From Leucobacter chromiiresistens (GTDB lineage: Bacteria > Actinomycetota > Actinomycetes > Actinomycetales > Microbacteriaceae), in assembly GCF_900102345.1 (NCBI RefSeq), contig NZ_FNKB01000001.1, forward strand, positions 62,001-126,000: a stretch of 64,000 nt of DNA, in the 5' to 3' direction. Positions 47,772-56,330 of the stretch are shown one piece after another; positions within the stretch are counted from its first letter, which is position 1; each line of letters starts with the position of its first letter. Position numbers and translations under genes: made by a program. Under the pieces are notes generated by a model, which had not been told where the DNA came from, made no database searches, and saw only the letters and a list, made by a program, of their open reading frames with translations.

Positions 47772-47913
47772 GGCTCCATTATGTCGGCAAAGCTGCAGGA
47801 TCCGCGGAGTGTCGCGCCGCGGTCGCGCCCCGGCGCCGCACCGGCGGCGTCGCTGCGGCGTCGCAGTCGCCGCCGCGGCGCCGGGACCGGCATCCGGATC
47901 GGGCGGGCGGGGA

Positions 47914-48369
47914 TCAGTAGTGCTCGAACCGGCCGGGGATCAGATCCCAGGGGTCGGCTCCGAGGTACTCGCACACGGCGCGATACACGCAGAACTCGAG
48001 GAACGCGCGCCGGTGCTCGGCATCGTCGACGTGGAGCGTCTTCGCCCGCTGGATCGGCATGCGGTAGAGCACGATGCTCTTCGACGGCCGATCGATCGCG
48101 TAGAGCAGCGGGAGCTGGCTCTCGCCCTCGCCCGACGGCGCGGTCTGGAAGCCGAAGCGCACCCCTTGCAGCTCGTCGGGGAGGTACCCCTGCACCACCT
48201 CGACCGCGGCGCGGGCGTCGGCCTCGAACCTGCGGAACCTGCCCTCGGGATCGGGGAGCGTGGGGCCCGTGAGCGAGGACCGGATCGGCCGCCGACCGTG
48301 ACGCGAAGCCCGCGCGCGGGCGGGCGCCGCGGGCACGCCGCGGGGGGAGGAGCGTCGACGACCGAACAT
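47914..48369 (-). CDS. Zincin-like (metallopeptidase-family) protein lacking the HExxH motif
   Basis: 151 residues. A basic Arg/Ser/Pro-rich N-terminus (about 1-35), then a small domain like PF06262-type zincins (FEADARAAVEVVQGYLPDELQGVRFGFQTAP). The helix where relatives have HExxH reads EFCVYRAVCEYLGADPWDL, so the zinc ligands are gone and peptidase activity is unlikely. The gene lies between DUF5719 and mtrA; the same neighbours (zincin, DUF5719, glycosyltransferase, whiB2) recur in other Actinobacteria. Function unknown. Confidence 0.75.
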   Translation of the reverse strand: MFGRRRSSPRGVPAAPARARASRHGRRPIRSSLTGPTLPDPEGRFRRFEADARAAVEVVQGYLPDELQGVRFGFQTAPSGEGESQLPLLYAIDRPSKSIVLYRMPIQRAKTLHVDDAEHRRAFLEFCVYRAVCEYLGADPWDLIPGRFEHY

Positions 48370-48387
48370 GCCTTCAGTGTACGTCGC

Positions 48388-49788
48388 CTACCGAGGGTAG
48401 ACGGTCAGCGTGCCGTCGCGCGGATCGGGGGCGAGGATCGGGTAGCCCGCGATCGCGGTCTCGGTGACGGAGCGCACCCCCGCGTGCACCGGCTCGGAAC
48501 TCGTGATCGTCGCTCCCGCGGGAGCGGAGATGACGGCTGCAGCGCCCGGGGCGACCGCCGCGGAGGTGGTCTTGCCCTTCCCATCGGCGCGCGCGATGGT
48601 GATCTCCGCCTCCGCGTCCGACGGGTTCACGACGACCAACCGGCCTCCCGAGACCACCGGCGCGGCGACCTCGGTGTCGGCGGCGATGACCGGAGCGGGT
48701 GCGAACCACTCGAAGTCGTGCTCGCGGGTGTCGGGATCCTCGGCCGAGCCGAGGGCGCCCGCGATCACCGGCACGTCGGCGTCGACGACGAGCGCGTTCG
48801 TGCCCGCCGGCAGCGTCGCGATGCTCAGCTCGCCGACCGCCTTCGGCGCCAGTTCGATCGTGCCGACATCGGTGCTCTTGCCGCTCTGGTCGAGCGCGCG
48901 CACCGTCGCCGTGCCGCCCGCGTCGCCGGGCGCGAGCGCCCGCACGATCGCCGGGAACGCATCGCCCTCCCCCGAGTCGTTCGGCCCGCGACCGTCGCCG
49001 TCGGCGTTCTCGACGGCGGGGATGACGAGCGACGTGGCGGGGTCGGTCTGCGGAGTGACGCCCGAGATGCCGAACGGCGTGATGCCCGAGCTCTGCGCGA
49101 CGCCGAGATGCGCGGCGACTGGAGCGCCGGTGCTCTCGACGCGCACCGCGAGCCGCTCGCGGTCGGGGGCGTAGCCGTTGAGCGACACGGTCTGCTGCGT
49201 GGCCGGGGCGACGATCACGCCGGCGGTCTGCACGGCGTCGACCTCGCCGTTCTCGTCGAACACGGTGATCGAGACCGTGGCGGGCACCGTGCCCGGGTTG
49301 CCGAGGCTGAGCGTCGTGGCGAGTCCGAGCGACGTGGCGCCGCCCACCAGCCACTGCTCGTTGCTCGGCTCGGAGCAGCTGCTCGAAGCCGTTCCGCGCA
49401 GGCTCTCCGAGTCGACGGACTGCACCTGGGCGCCGGCGAGGGGATCGGCCATCGGCGCCGAGACGACGACCGGCAGGCCGGATCCAGCACTGCGCGCCAG
49501 CGTCGCGGTCTCGGCAGCCGCGCCCGACGTCGCCACGGTCGCCTCGCCGACCGGGATCGCCGCTCCCGGCCGCTCGGGGTCGGCGCCGAGCTCCGAGAAC
49601 GATCCGGCGCAGACGAGCGAGCGGTTGGTGTTCTGCGTCGTATCCACGGTCAGCGCGAGCGGTTCACGGGCGACGGCCGGCAGGGGGACGTTGCCGAGCA
49701 GCACGACGCCCGCCGCGGCTGCGGCGACCACGAGGAGCCCGGTGACCGCACGGGCTCCGCCGCGCAGCAGTCGTGAACGATCGGTCAT
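48388..49788 (-). CDS. DUF5719-family secreted or membrane-anchored protein
   Basis: 466 residues. One hydrophobic segment near the N-terminus (about 14-34, VTGLLVVAAAAAGVVLLG), then a largely beta-strand extracellular part with repeated Val/Thr/Ala strands. This is how the DUF5719 family looks; its role is unknown, though it is consistently found with a large membrane glycosyltransferase. It overlaps that gene's stop by 4 bases (ATGA), so the two are co-translated and probably act together at the cell envelope. Confidence 0.8.
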   Translation of the reverse strand: MTDRSRLLRGGARAVTGLLVVAAAAAGVVLLGNVPLPAVAREPLALTVDTTQNTNRSLVCAGSFSELGADPERPGAAIPVGEATVATSGAAAETATLARSAGSGLPVVVSAPMADPLAGAQVQSVDSESLRGTASSSCSEPSNEQWLVGGATSLGLATTLSLGNPGTVPATVSITVFDENGEVDAVQTAGVIVAPATQQTVSLNGYAPDRERLAVRVESTGAPVAAHLGVAQSSGITPFGISGVTPQTDPATSLVIPAVENADGDGRGPNDSGEGDAFPAIVRALAPGDAGGTATVRALDQSGKSTDVGTIELAPKAVGELSIATLPAGTNALVVDADVPVIAGALGSAEDPDTREHDFEWFAPAPVIAADTEVAAPVVSGGRLVVVNPSDAEAEITIARADGKGKTTSAAVAPGAAAVISAPAGATITSSEPVHAGVRSVTETAIAGYPILAPDPRDGTLTVYPR

Positions 49789-52700
49789 CGCCGTTCTCCG
49801 TTCGTCTCGTCGGTCGGGTCCGTCTCAGCAGTCGGGTCCGTCTCAGCAGTCGGGTGCGTATCGGCGGCTGGGTCCGTCCCAGCGGCCGGGTCCGTCTCGT
49901 CGGCCGCGTGCGTATCGGCCGCCGGTGTCACCGGTGCATCGCCCTCGGGCTGATCAGCGGCGGCATCGGGCCGGCCGGGAGCGTTGGGCGCGTCGGCGGC
50001 GGCGACCGGCTCCTCGGCCGCCTCCGCTGCCGGAGCGCTGCTCTGACGGCCCGCGCCGACGCGCACGCGCTCCCGCCGGGGCTTCCGGCGCGCTGGGCGC
50101 TTCCGCTTCTCGGGCCGCCAGGTGACCTCCGCGGTCGGCAGCGCGAGCAGCAGCACCCCGAACAGCACCGCGAGCTGCACGGCCCAGATCGTGGTGCCGC
50201 TCAGAGAGGTGCCGCCCAGGCGGGTCGCGGAATCGCCCACCTCGGCCTCCTGCGCGTCCGCGTGCTGCACGCGCCAGAGCAGCCCCTGCTCCGTGAGCCC
50301 GGCGCTCGACAGCGCCTCGTGCTGATCGAACACGCGCTGCAGTTCGGCGCGCTCGACGTCGTCCCCGCCGCTCGGCAGCAGCACGAAGCCCACGCCCTCC
50401 GCGCGCAGCGCGTCGGTGACATCGGCGCCTCCGATGCTGGCGAGACCCGCGACGAGGTCGGCGACCTGCCGATCCGCCTCCCGCTCGACCGGCGTGGTCA
50501 GCGCCGTGCGAATCTCGTCGAGACGCAGGCCCGACCCGGTGACGAGCTCGGCGCGCACTGCGTGGTCCCCCTCCGCGGTGATCACGAGCGTGCGCACTCC
50601 GGGATCCGTCTCGCCCGCCGCCTGCACGAGCGCGGGCATCTGATCGGAGGCCGAGACGAAGGGGGCGCGATTGAGCATCAGCTGCGACGAGACCGGGATC
50701 ACGGCGACGATCGCGGCGGCGAGGGCGACCGCGACCACGGGCGCCGCACCGCGCCGCAGCGCCTCCGCTCCGACGGCGCCGAGCCCGAGGATCGCGATCC
50801 AGTAGAGCGCGAGGCCCGAGCCCGTCCACACCGATATGCTCGACTCCCCCGCGGCCGTGAGCTGCAGCTGGCCCGCCGCGACGGCGGTGGCGAGACCGAG
50901 CGCGCCGAGCGCGGAGTGCAGCAGCGTGACGGCGACCCGCCCGGTGAACAGTCCGAGCAGCGCGAGCAGCGCGAGCGGCAGCATCAGCACGCCGACGAGC
51001 AGCGTGGCGGGCGGGCCGCCGAGTCCGATGCCGTCGAGAATGCCGGCCCAGCCCTCGAGCCCGAACTCCGGGTAGCCGATCAGCAGGTGCCACGTCGTGC
51101 CGGGCTGGAAGGGGGCGTTGATGCCCGGGTCGAGCAGCACGTCGAGCGGCCGGCCGGCGACGATGCTCGTGAAGATCTTCGGTGCGAAGAGGATCGCGGG
51201 CACGAGCGCCGTGGTGAGCACCCGGGCGACGCCGCGCAGCGTGGTGAAGAGCCCCAGGACGAGCATGATGACTGCCGCGGGGATGAGGATGGGCGCGGCG
51301 GCGAGCGCCGTGGCGGCGAGCAGCGAGGCGGTGCCGGCCCAGCTCCACGATTCGCGGCAGCGCGATGCGGCGAGCAGCAGCCACGGCAGCACCACTGCGA
51401 GCACCAGCGTCTGCAGGCGGCCGGCCTCGAGCGAGCCGAGCAGCACGGGGCTGAGCGCGAAGCCGATCGCGAGCAGCGCGCGCCCGGCCTTCGACTCGGT
51501 GAGCTGGGCGCCCCAGATCCATGCGCCGAGCGCCGTGAGCGGAATCGAGACGATCATGAGCAGCACGACCGCGTGCGAAGGGTTCCAGAACGTCAGCGTT
51601 CCGATCAGGGCGAGCACCCAGGTGAAGGGGTCGGCGGGAACCCCGTCGACCGGCCGGGTGTTGGCCCAGAGCTGGTCGAGCGGGCTCAGAGGGGCGAGGC
51701 CGCCGCCGAACAGGCTGGTCTGCGGGAACGCCCACCAGGTGAGGGCGACCGCGGCGACCGCGGCGGCGGAGAGCACGGCGAGGCCGCCCATCGAGATGAA
51801 GTGCATCTCCCGGCGCTGCCGCCCGGAGGAGGCGAGGATGGCCTCGCGATCGATCATGCGCGCCGTGCGCACGCTCTTCGGGTCGACCCGCAGCTGCCGC
51901 ACGGCGGACCACCCGGCGGAGGAGTGCTGCTTGATGCGGCGCCGAGACGCGAGAATCGCGTGCGGCCGGAAGAACACGGCGAAGGCCGAGACGAATTCGC
52001 CGAGCATGTATCCCGGCTGCTCGCGGATCAGGGCCCACAGCACGCGGAGCACTGCATAGACCGGGAGTCCGAGCCAGGCGACGCAGGCCACGACGGCGGG
52101 CGCGTACGCGATGCGCCGATGCAGGTGCGAGGTGCGCGCCTGGCGGTGCGCGTGGCGGAGCACCGAGCGCTTGCGATCGATGCGCGGCCCGGCGACGCCG
52201 CTCTGCGCGAAGCGCACGCGCGAGGCGGGGGCCACCTCCACGCGGTGCCCGGCGAGGCGTGCGCGCACGCAGAAGTCGAGGCCGTCGTCGTAGACGGGAA
52301 GCGCCGGGTCGAAGCCGCCGAGCTCCTGCCAGACGTCGCGGCGCACGAGCATGCCGACGGGGCCCACCGCGAGCACGTCCTGCATGTGGTCGTACTGCTG
52401 CTGATCCAGCTCCTGGCGTCGCAGCACCCAGCGCGATCCGTAGCGGGTGAGGCTCTGGCCGAGCTCGATGATGCGGTCGGGGCGATCCCAGTCGACGACC
52501 TTCGGCCCGGCGACGACCACCGATGGCGAGCGTTGCACCGTGCTCACGATCCGCTCGAGCGCCTCCGGCTCGGGGCAGGAATCCTCGCTGAGCAGCCAGA
52601 TCCACTCGTCGGGGGCCGTGCCCGGCAGCAGGCGCGGCTGGCCCTCGCCCTGGCGCGTCAGCTCCGCGTCCGGGCGCACCCCGGCGTTGCCCTCGTCGGG

Positions 52701-52943
52701 CAGCGGCGCCATCGCGGCGACCGCTCGTGCGACGGCCTGCCCGAACGGAAGGCGGGAGGGGATGCCGACGACGCGCTCTGCTCCGCTCGCGAGCAGCTGC
52801 TCGCGCACTCCGTCCGACCCGCCGTTGTTCACCGCGATGATGTTCGCGGGCGCGAGCGTCTGCCCGGCGATGCCGGCTATGGTCTGATCGAGCCACTCGC
52901 CGCCCCGCTGGGCGACCAGAATGGCGGTAACTCGGGTGCGCAT
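49785..52943 (-). CDS. Large membrane glycosyltransferase (family 2 domain plus multi-pass C-terminus)
   Basis: 1052 residues. The N-terminal GT2 domain (about 1-270) has TAILVAQRGGEWLDQTIAGIAGQ, VNNGGSDGVREQLL and ELGGFDPALPVYDDGLDFCVRARLAGHRVEV. It is followed by at least ten hydrophobic segments (about 275-700) and a soluble region, then one membrane helix and a basic stretch, ending in a Thr/Asp/Pro/Ala tail encoded by 18-bp repeats. It is likely an envelope polysaccharide or glycoprotein transferase; donor and acceptor are unknown. GTG at 52946 or ATG at 52943 are both possible starts. It overlaps DUF5719 by 4 bases; whiB2 lies 58 bp upstream. Confidence 0.85.
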   Translation of the reverse strand: MRTRVTAILVAQRGGEWLDQTIAGIAGQTLAPANIIAVNNGGSDGVREQLLASGAERVVGIPSRLPFGQAVARAVAAMAPLPDEGNAGVRPDAELTRQGEGQPRLLPGTAPDEWIWLLSEDSCPEPEALERIVSTVQRSPSVVVAGPKVVDWDRPDRIIELGQSLTRYGSRWVLRRQELDQQQYDHMQDVLAVGPVGMLVRRDVWQELGGFDPALPVYDDGLDFCVRARLAGHRVEVAPASRVRFAQSGVAGPRIDRKRSVLRHAHRQARTSHLHRRIAYAPAVVACVAWLGLPVYAVLRVLWALIREQPGYMLGEFVSAFAVFFRPHAILASRRRIKQHSSAGWSAVRQLRVDPKSVRTARMIDREAILASSGRQRREMHFISMGGLAVLSAAAVAAVALTWWAFPQTSLFGGGLAPLSPLDQLWANTRPVDGVPADPFTWVLALIGTLTFWNPSHAVVLLMIVSIPLTALGAWIWGAQLTESKAGRALLAIGFALSPVLLGSLEAGRLQTLVLAVVLPWLLLAASRCRESWSWAGTASLLAATALAAAPILIPAAVIMLVLGLFTTLRGVARVLTTALVPAILFAPKIFTSIVAGRPLDVLLDPGINAPFQPGTTWHLLIGYPEFGLEGWAGILDGIGLGGPPATLLVGVLMLPLALLALLGLFTGRVAVTLLHSALGALGLATAVAAGQLQLTAAGESSISVWTGSGLALYWIAILGLGAVGAEALRRGAAPVVAVALAAAIVAVIPVSSQLMLNRAPFVSASDQMPALVQAAGETDPGVRTLVITAEGDHAVRAELVTGSGLRLDEIRTALTTPVEREADRQVADLVAGLASIGGADVTDALRAEGVGFVLLPSGGDDVERAELQRVFDQHEALSSAGLTEQGLLWRVQHADAQEAEVGDSATRLGGTSLSGTTIWAVQLAVLFGVLLLALPTAEVTWRPEKRKRPARRKPRRERVRVGAGRQSSAPAAEAAEEPVAAADAPNAPGRPDAAADQPEGDAPVTPAADTHAADETDPAAGTDPAADTHPTAETDPTAETDPTDETNGERR
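49804..49929 (-). repeat. 18-bp tandem repeat, about seven units
   Basis: Seven imperfect 18-bp units (type GTCTCAGCAGTCGGGTCC on the plus strand) encode the hexapeptide-repeat tail of the glycosyltransferase, residues of type (A/T)(D/E)T(D/H)P(T/A). Two adjacent units differ by one base. The unit length keeps the frame, so copy-number changes would only alter tail length. Confidence 0.8.
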
Positions 52944-53001
52944 CACTCGGCAAGTCTAGGCGGGGTTGTTGTGCGCACCCCGGAGCCATGCCGCTCGCGG
53001 A

Positions 53002-53316
53002 TCAGATCGCTTCGCGACGCAGCTTCCGGCGTTCCCGTTCGGAGAGCCCGCCCCAGATGCCGAAGCGCTCGTCGTTCTCGAGGGCGTATTCGAGGCACTC
53101 GGAGCGCACCTCGCACCCCTCGCAGATGCGCTTGGCCTCGCGCGTCGAGCCGCCCTTCTCCGGGAAGAACGCTTCGGGATCGGTCTGCGCGCAGAGCGCA
53201 TCGCTCTGCCACGAGAGGCCCTCTTCGTCGTCGCGCCGAATCCCGGGAGTACCGAGGAACACCGGATCGACGAACCAGTTACCGGGTACCGGCGTGTGCG
53301 AAGTATCGCTCAACAT
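53002..53316 (-). CDS. whiB2: WhiB-family iron-sulfur regulator, WhiB2/WhmD-like
   Basis: 104 residues. Four cluster cysteines Cys42, Cys65, Cys68 and Cys74 (spacing C-x22-C-x2-C-x5-C), the turn GIWGG at 86-90 and a basic tail ERRKLRREAI make a complete WhiB protein. WhiB2/WhmD (WhiB) supports septum formation and acts as partner of sigma factor or other regulator. The site next to the glycosyltransferase/DUF5719/zincin block matches mycobacterial whiB2, which supports the name. ATG at 53316 follows AAGGGA. A good promoter with a palindromic -10 region lies upstream (53368-53396). Confidence 0.9.
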   Translation of the reverse strand: MLSDTSHTPVPGNWFVDPVFLGTPGIRRDDEEGLSWQSDALCAQTDPEAFFPEKGGSTREAKRICEGCEVRSECLEYALENDERFGIWGGLSERERRKLRREAI

Positions 53317-53367
53317 CCCGTCCCTTCCTCGACTTCAGCGGCGCGTGTTCGCAACCGCGCTCACATA

Positions 53368-53396
53368 ATTACACCGGTGTGATTCTCTCAAGTCAA
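53368..53396 (-). promoter_or_regulatory. whiB2 promoter with palindromic -10 region
   Basis: On the minus strand TTGACT (53396-53391), a 17-bp spacer, and TGTAAT (53373-53368): a near-consensus vegetative promoter about 45 bp before the start. The near-perfect 18-bp palindrome AATTACACCGGTGTGATT (one mismatched pair) overlaps the -10 box and looks like an operator. Confidence 0.75.
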
Positions 53397-53410
53397 GCTG
53401 AGGATTCTAA

Positions 53411-53433
53411 ACCCTCAATAACGCATTGAGGGT
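53411..53433 (-). terminator. Hairpin upstream of whiB2
   Basis: Perfect 9-bp stem ACCCTCAAT-N5-ATTGAGGGT followed on the minus strand by TTTAG. It probably ends the truB transcript before the whiB2 promoter, which starts 15 bp further on. Confidence 0.65.
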
Positions 53434-53481
53434 GGAGGACACGCCAGCGTGTCGCAACCGTTCCCCGCGCCTCCACCGCCG

Positions 53482-53838
53482 TCAGCCCCAGATCACGAGC
53501 ATCCGGTACGTCATCACCGCCACCGAGAGGTGCACCACCGCGAGCACCAGATTTGCCCACCGGGTGCGGTCGATCAACGCCCAGAAACCCGCGCCGAGCG
53601 GCAGCAGCAGCGCGACGACGAGGTACATCCAGAACTCGAGCGGGTCGCCCACGGGCTCGTTGCCCGCGAACGGCGCGACGATCGAGACGACGATCTGCGC
53701 GACCAGCAGCAGCGCGACCACGAGCGTCGCCCCCATCGTGAAGTCGTTCGGCGATCGCCTGCGCAGCGCCTCGACGCTGCAGAGCACCGCGGCGGCGAGC
53801 GCGACCACGATCACCGCGGCGCCGTACCAGGCGATCAC
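53482..53838 (-). CDS. Hypothetical four-helix membrane protein
   Basis: 118 residues with four hydrophobic segments (about 3-22, 37-58, 70-90, 97-116) and little else: YGAAVIVVALAAAVLCSVEALRRRSPNDFTMGATLVVALLL. It overlaps the truB stop by 4 bases (ATGA), so it is co-translated with truB. No family recognised with confidence. Confidence 0.75.
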   Translation of the reverse strand: MIAWYGAAVIVVALAAAVLCSVEALRRRSPNDFTMGATLVVALLLVAQIVVSIVAPFAGNEPVGDPLEFWMYLVVALLLPLGAGFWALIDRTRWANLVLAVVHLSVAVMTYRMLVIWG

Positions 53839-54785
53839 GCGCGCACCCCCGTCTCCGCCGGGAAGTTCGTCACGGCGCGCACCCGGCCCCGCTGCACTTG
53901 CACCAACCCGACGAGGCGGTCGCCCGGACCCACCGCGGCGACCAGCGGAGCATCGGCGATCGATGCATCGACGTCGAGCTTCTTGCCGTTGCTCAGATCG
54001 AGCGCCTGCGCCTCGCTCAGATCGAGACGCGGGAAGAGCTGCTCCGCCACCCGCGCCGGAGCGCGCAGCGGAAGCGGGTCGCCGAGCGCGAGCGCCTCCG
54101 TCGGCGCCGCATCCGCCACGTCGAACGGCCCGACCCGTGTGCGCCGCAGCATCGTGAGGTGACCTCCCACGCCGAGCGCCTCACCGAGGTCTCGCGCGAG
54201 TGCGCGGATGTACGTTCCCGTCGAGCAGCGGATCGTCGCGTCGACGTCGACGACCGGCGCGCCCGTCTCGTCGATCCCTATGCGAGGCGCGCCCAGCTCG
54301 AAGGCGTGCACCGTGACGGGCCGCTTCCGCAGCTCGACCGTCTCCCCCGAGCGCACGCGATCGTACGCGCGTCGGCCGTCCACCTTGATCGCGCTCACCG
54401 CACTCGGGGCCTGCTCGATCGCTCCGGTCAGCTCGGCCGCGGCGGCGGCGATCCGGTCGGCGGTCACCAGCGCCATGGCGTCCGCGCCCGCCGTGCTGAT
54501 CCGCTCCCCCTCGCGGTCATCCGTCACCGTCGCAGCGCCCAGGCGAATCGTGGTGGAGTACGTCTTGTCGAGCCCGACCAGATGCGTGAGCAACCGGGTC
54601 GACGGCCCCGCCCCCAGCACGAGCAGACCCGTCGCCATGGGATCGAGGGTGCCCGCGTGACCCACCTTGCGGGTGCCGAGTGCGCGCCGCGCCTTCGCGA
54701 CCACGTCGTGGCTCGTCCACCCCTCCGCCTTGTCCACGAGCAAGATGGCGCCCTGCGCGGGCAGAATGGCTGGGTCGTTCGTCAC
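53835..54785 (-). CDS. truB: tRNA pseudouridine(55) synthase
   Basis: 316 residues from GTG. GAILLVDKAEGWTSHDVVAKARRALG, then catalytic Asp48 in HAGTLDPMATGLLVLG, YSTTIRLG near 80, and RCSTGTYIRALARDLGE near 190. It makes pseudouridine 55 in the T-loop of tRNAs. It is part of the nusA-infB-rbfA-truB functional group but separated here from rbfA by mutY on the opposite strand. Confidence 0.96.
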   Translation of the reverse strand: MTNDPAILPAQGAILLVDKAEGWTSHDVVAKARRALGTRKVGHAGTLDPMATGLLVLGAGPSTRLLTHLVGLDKTYSTTIRLGAATVTDDREGERISTAGADAMALVTADRIAAAAAELTGAIEQAPSAVSAIKVDGRRAYDRVRSGETVELRKRPVTVHAFELGAPRIGIDETGAPVVDVDATIRCSTGTYIRALARDLGEALGVGGHLTMLRRTRVGPFDVADAAPTEALALGDPLPLRAPARVAEQLFPRLDLSEAQALDLSNGKKLDVDASIADAPLVAAVGPGDRLVGLVQVQRGRVRAVTNFPAETGVRA

Positions 54786-54885
54786 GGACTCAGCCTACCG
54801 GCGGCGGCGCGGCGCCCCCTCCGAGCGCGTCGGCCGACGCCCCACCGCGGCCGGCCCGACGCACCAGCGTCCTACACTGGAGCCG

Positions 54886-55785
54886 ATGAAGCCGACCGCC
54901 GCCACCGCCGCAGAGATCTCGACGGCGCTCAACGAGTGGTACGCCCACTCGGCGCGCGACCTGCCCTGGCGGGGCCCCGAGGTCACGCCGTGGGCGATCC
55001 TCGTCTCCGAGTTCATGCTGCAGCAGACGCAGGTCGACCGCGTGCTCCCCCGTTGGCTCGCCTGGATCGAGCGCTGGCCCACCGCCTCCGCCCTCGCCGC
55101 CGACGAGCCCGGCGAGGCGGTGCGCGCGTGGGATCGCCTCGGGTACCCGCGCCGAGCCCTCTGGCTGCATCGCGCCGCCGTCGAGATCTCGGAGCGCCAC
55201 AGCGATGTCGTGCCCCGCAGCGTCGACGCGCTGCTCGCACTCACCGGAATCGGCCCCTACACCGCCCGCGCCGTAGCCGCCTTCGCGTACGGCGAGCGGC
55301 ACCCGGTCGTCGACACCAACACGAGACGCGTGCTCGCCCGGCTCGTGCACGGACGAGCGGCGGCGGGCATGCCCGCGCCCGCAGACCTCGCAGACATGGA
55401 GTCGCTGCTGCCGCACCCGCCCGAAGACGCCGCCGTGTTCAACGCCGCGGCCATGGAGCTCGGGGCGACCGTCTGCACCGCGCGAGCGCCGCGGTGCGAC
55501 GCATGCCCCGTCGCGGCATGGTGCGAGTGGCGCGGAGCCGGCTACCCCGACAACGCGCCCGAGAAGCGGCCCAAGCAGGCACGATTCGCCGGCAGCGATC
55601 GTCAGGTGCGAGGCCGGATCATGGCGCTCCTCCGCCGCTCCGCCGACCCCGTCGCACACGCCGCGGCCCTCGAAGCCGCGGCCCTCGGGGGCGTCGCCGA
55701 TCCGGAGCAGCCGCGACGCGCCTACGACTCGCTCATCGCCGACGGCCTCATCATCGAGGTCGACGGTCGGGCGCGACTGCCCTGA
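54886..55785 (+). CDS. mutY: A/G-specific adenine glycosylase, short form
   Basis: 299 residues. Catalytic Glu in LVSEFMLQQTQVDRVLPRW near 43, helix-hairpin-helix ALLALTGIGPYTARAVAAFAYG near 115, catalytic Asp in VVDTNTRRVLARLVHG, and 4Fe-4S ligands C-x6-C-x2-C-x5-C (CTARAPRCDACPVAAWC) near 200. It removes adenine opposite 8-oxoguanine. The C-terminal NUDIX-like 8-oxoG-recognition domain of E. coli MutY is replaced by a short (about 80 residues) segment, as in many actinobacteria. ATG at 54886 follows TGGAG. Confidence 0.93.
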   Translation: MKPTAATAAEISTALNEWYAHSARDLPWRGPEVTPWAILVSEFMLQQTQVDRVLPRWLAWIERWPTASALAADEPGEAVRAWDRLGYPRRALWLHRAAVEISERHSDVVPRSVDALLALTGIGPYTARAVAAFAYGERHPVVDTNTRRVLARLVHGRAAAGMPAPADLADMESLLPHPPEDAAVFNAAAMELGATVCTARAPRCDACPVAAWCEWRGAGYPDNAPEKRPKQARFAGSDRQVRGRIMALLRRSADPVAHAAALEAAALGGVADPEQPRRAYDSLIADGLIIEVDGRARLP

Positions 55786-55797
55786 CGCGGCGGGGCG

Positions 55798-56229
55798 TCA
55801 GCGATCCTCTTCTTCGCGCGGCTTCACGTACGGATCCTCGTCGCCGGCGTACTGCGCATCGGCCGCGAGCGCCGCAGCCTCGTCATCGCGGCGCTTCGCC
55901 TCGGCGAGCAGCTCGTTGAGATGCTGCGCGCTCTCGGGCAGCTCGTCGTGGATGAACTCGAGCACCGGGGTGAGCCGCGTGCCGAGCTGCTTGCCGACCT
56001 CAGTGCGCAGCATGCCGGTCGCCGCCCGCAGCGCCGCCGCCGTGTCGGCCTGCTCCTGCTCGTCGCCGTACACCGTGTAGAACACGCTGGCGTGCTGCAG
56101 GTCGCCCGTCACCCGCACGTCGGTGATCGTGACGAAGCCGAGGCGCGGATCACGCAGCCCCTTCTCGAGGCGCCGTGCGATGATCTGCTGGATGCGCTCG
56201 GCGACTTTTCCCGCCCGTGGATTGCTCAT
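55798..56229 (-). CDS. rbfA: 30S ribosome-binding factor A
   Basis: 143 residues. RVAERIQQIIARRLEKGLRDPRLGFVTITDVRVTGDLQHASVFYTVYG is the typical KH-like fold with conserved surface, followed by LRTEVGKQLGTRLTPVLEFIHDELPE. It matures the 16S rRNA 5' end in the 30S subunit. Acidic extension at the C-terminus (KPREEEDR). Separated from infB by about 1.7 kb containing a DUF805 gene on the other strand. Confidence 0.95.
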   Translation of the reverse strand: MSNPRAGKVAERIQQIIARRLEKGLRDPRLGFVTITDVRVTGDLQHASVFYTVYGDEQEQADTAAALRAATGMLRTEVGKQLGTRLTPVLEFIHDELPESAQHLNELLAEAKRRDDEAAALAADAQYAGDEDPYVKPREEEDR

Positions 56230-56330
56230 AGCACCACACTACCGCCGGATCGTTCCCAGGCGCCGCGCGGAGCTGGCCCTACGATGGATGCAGTCAGACG
56301 TACGCGACGAGCAGTTGAGGAGGCGTCTTC

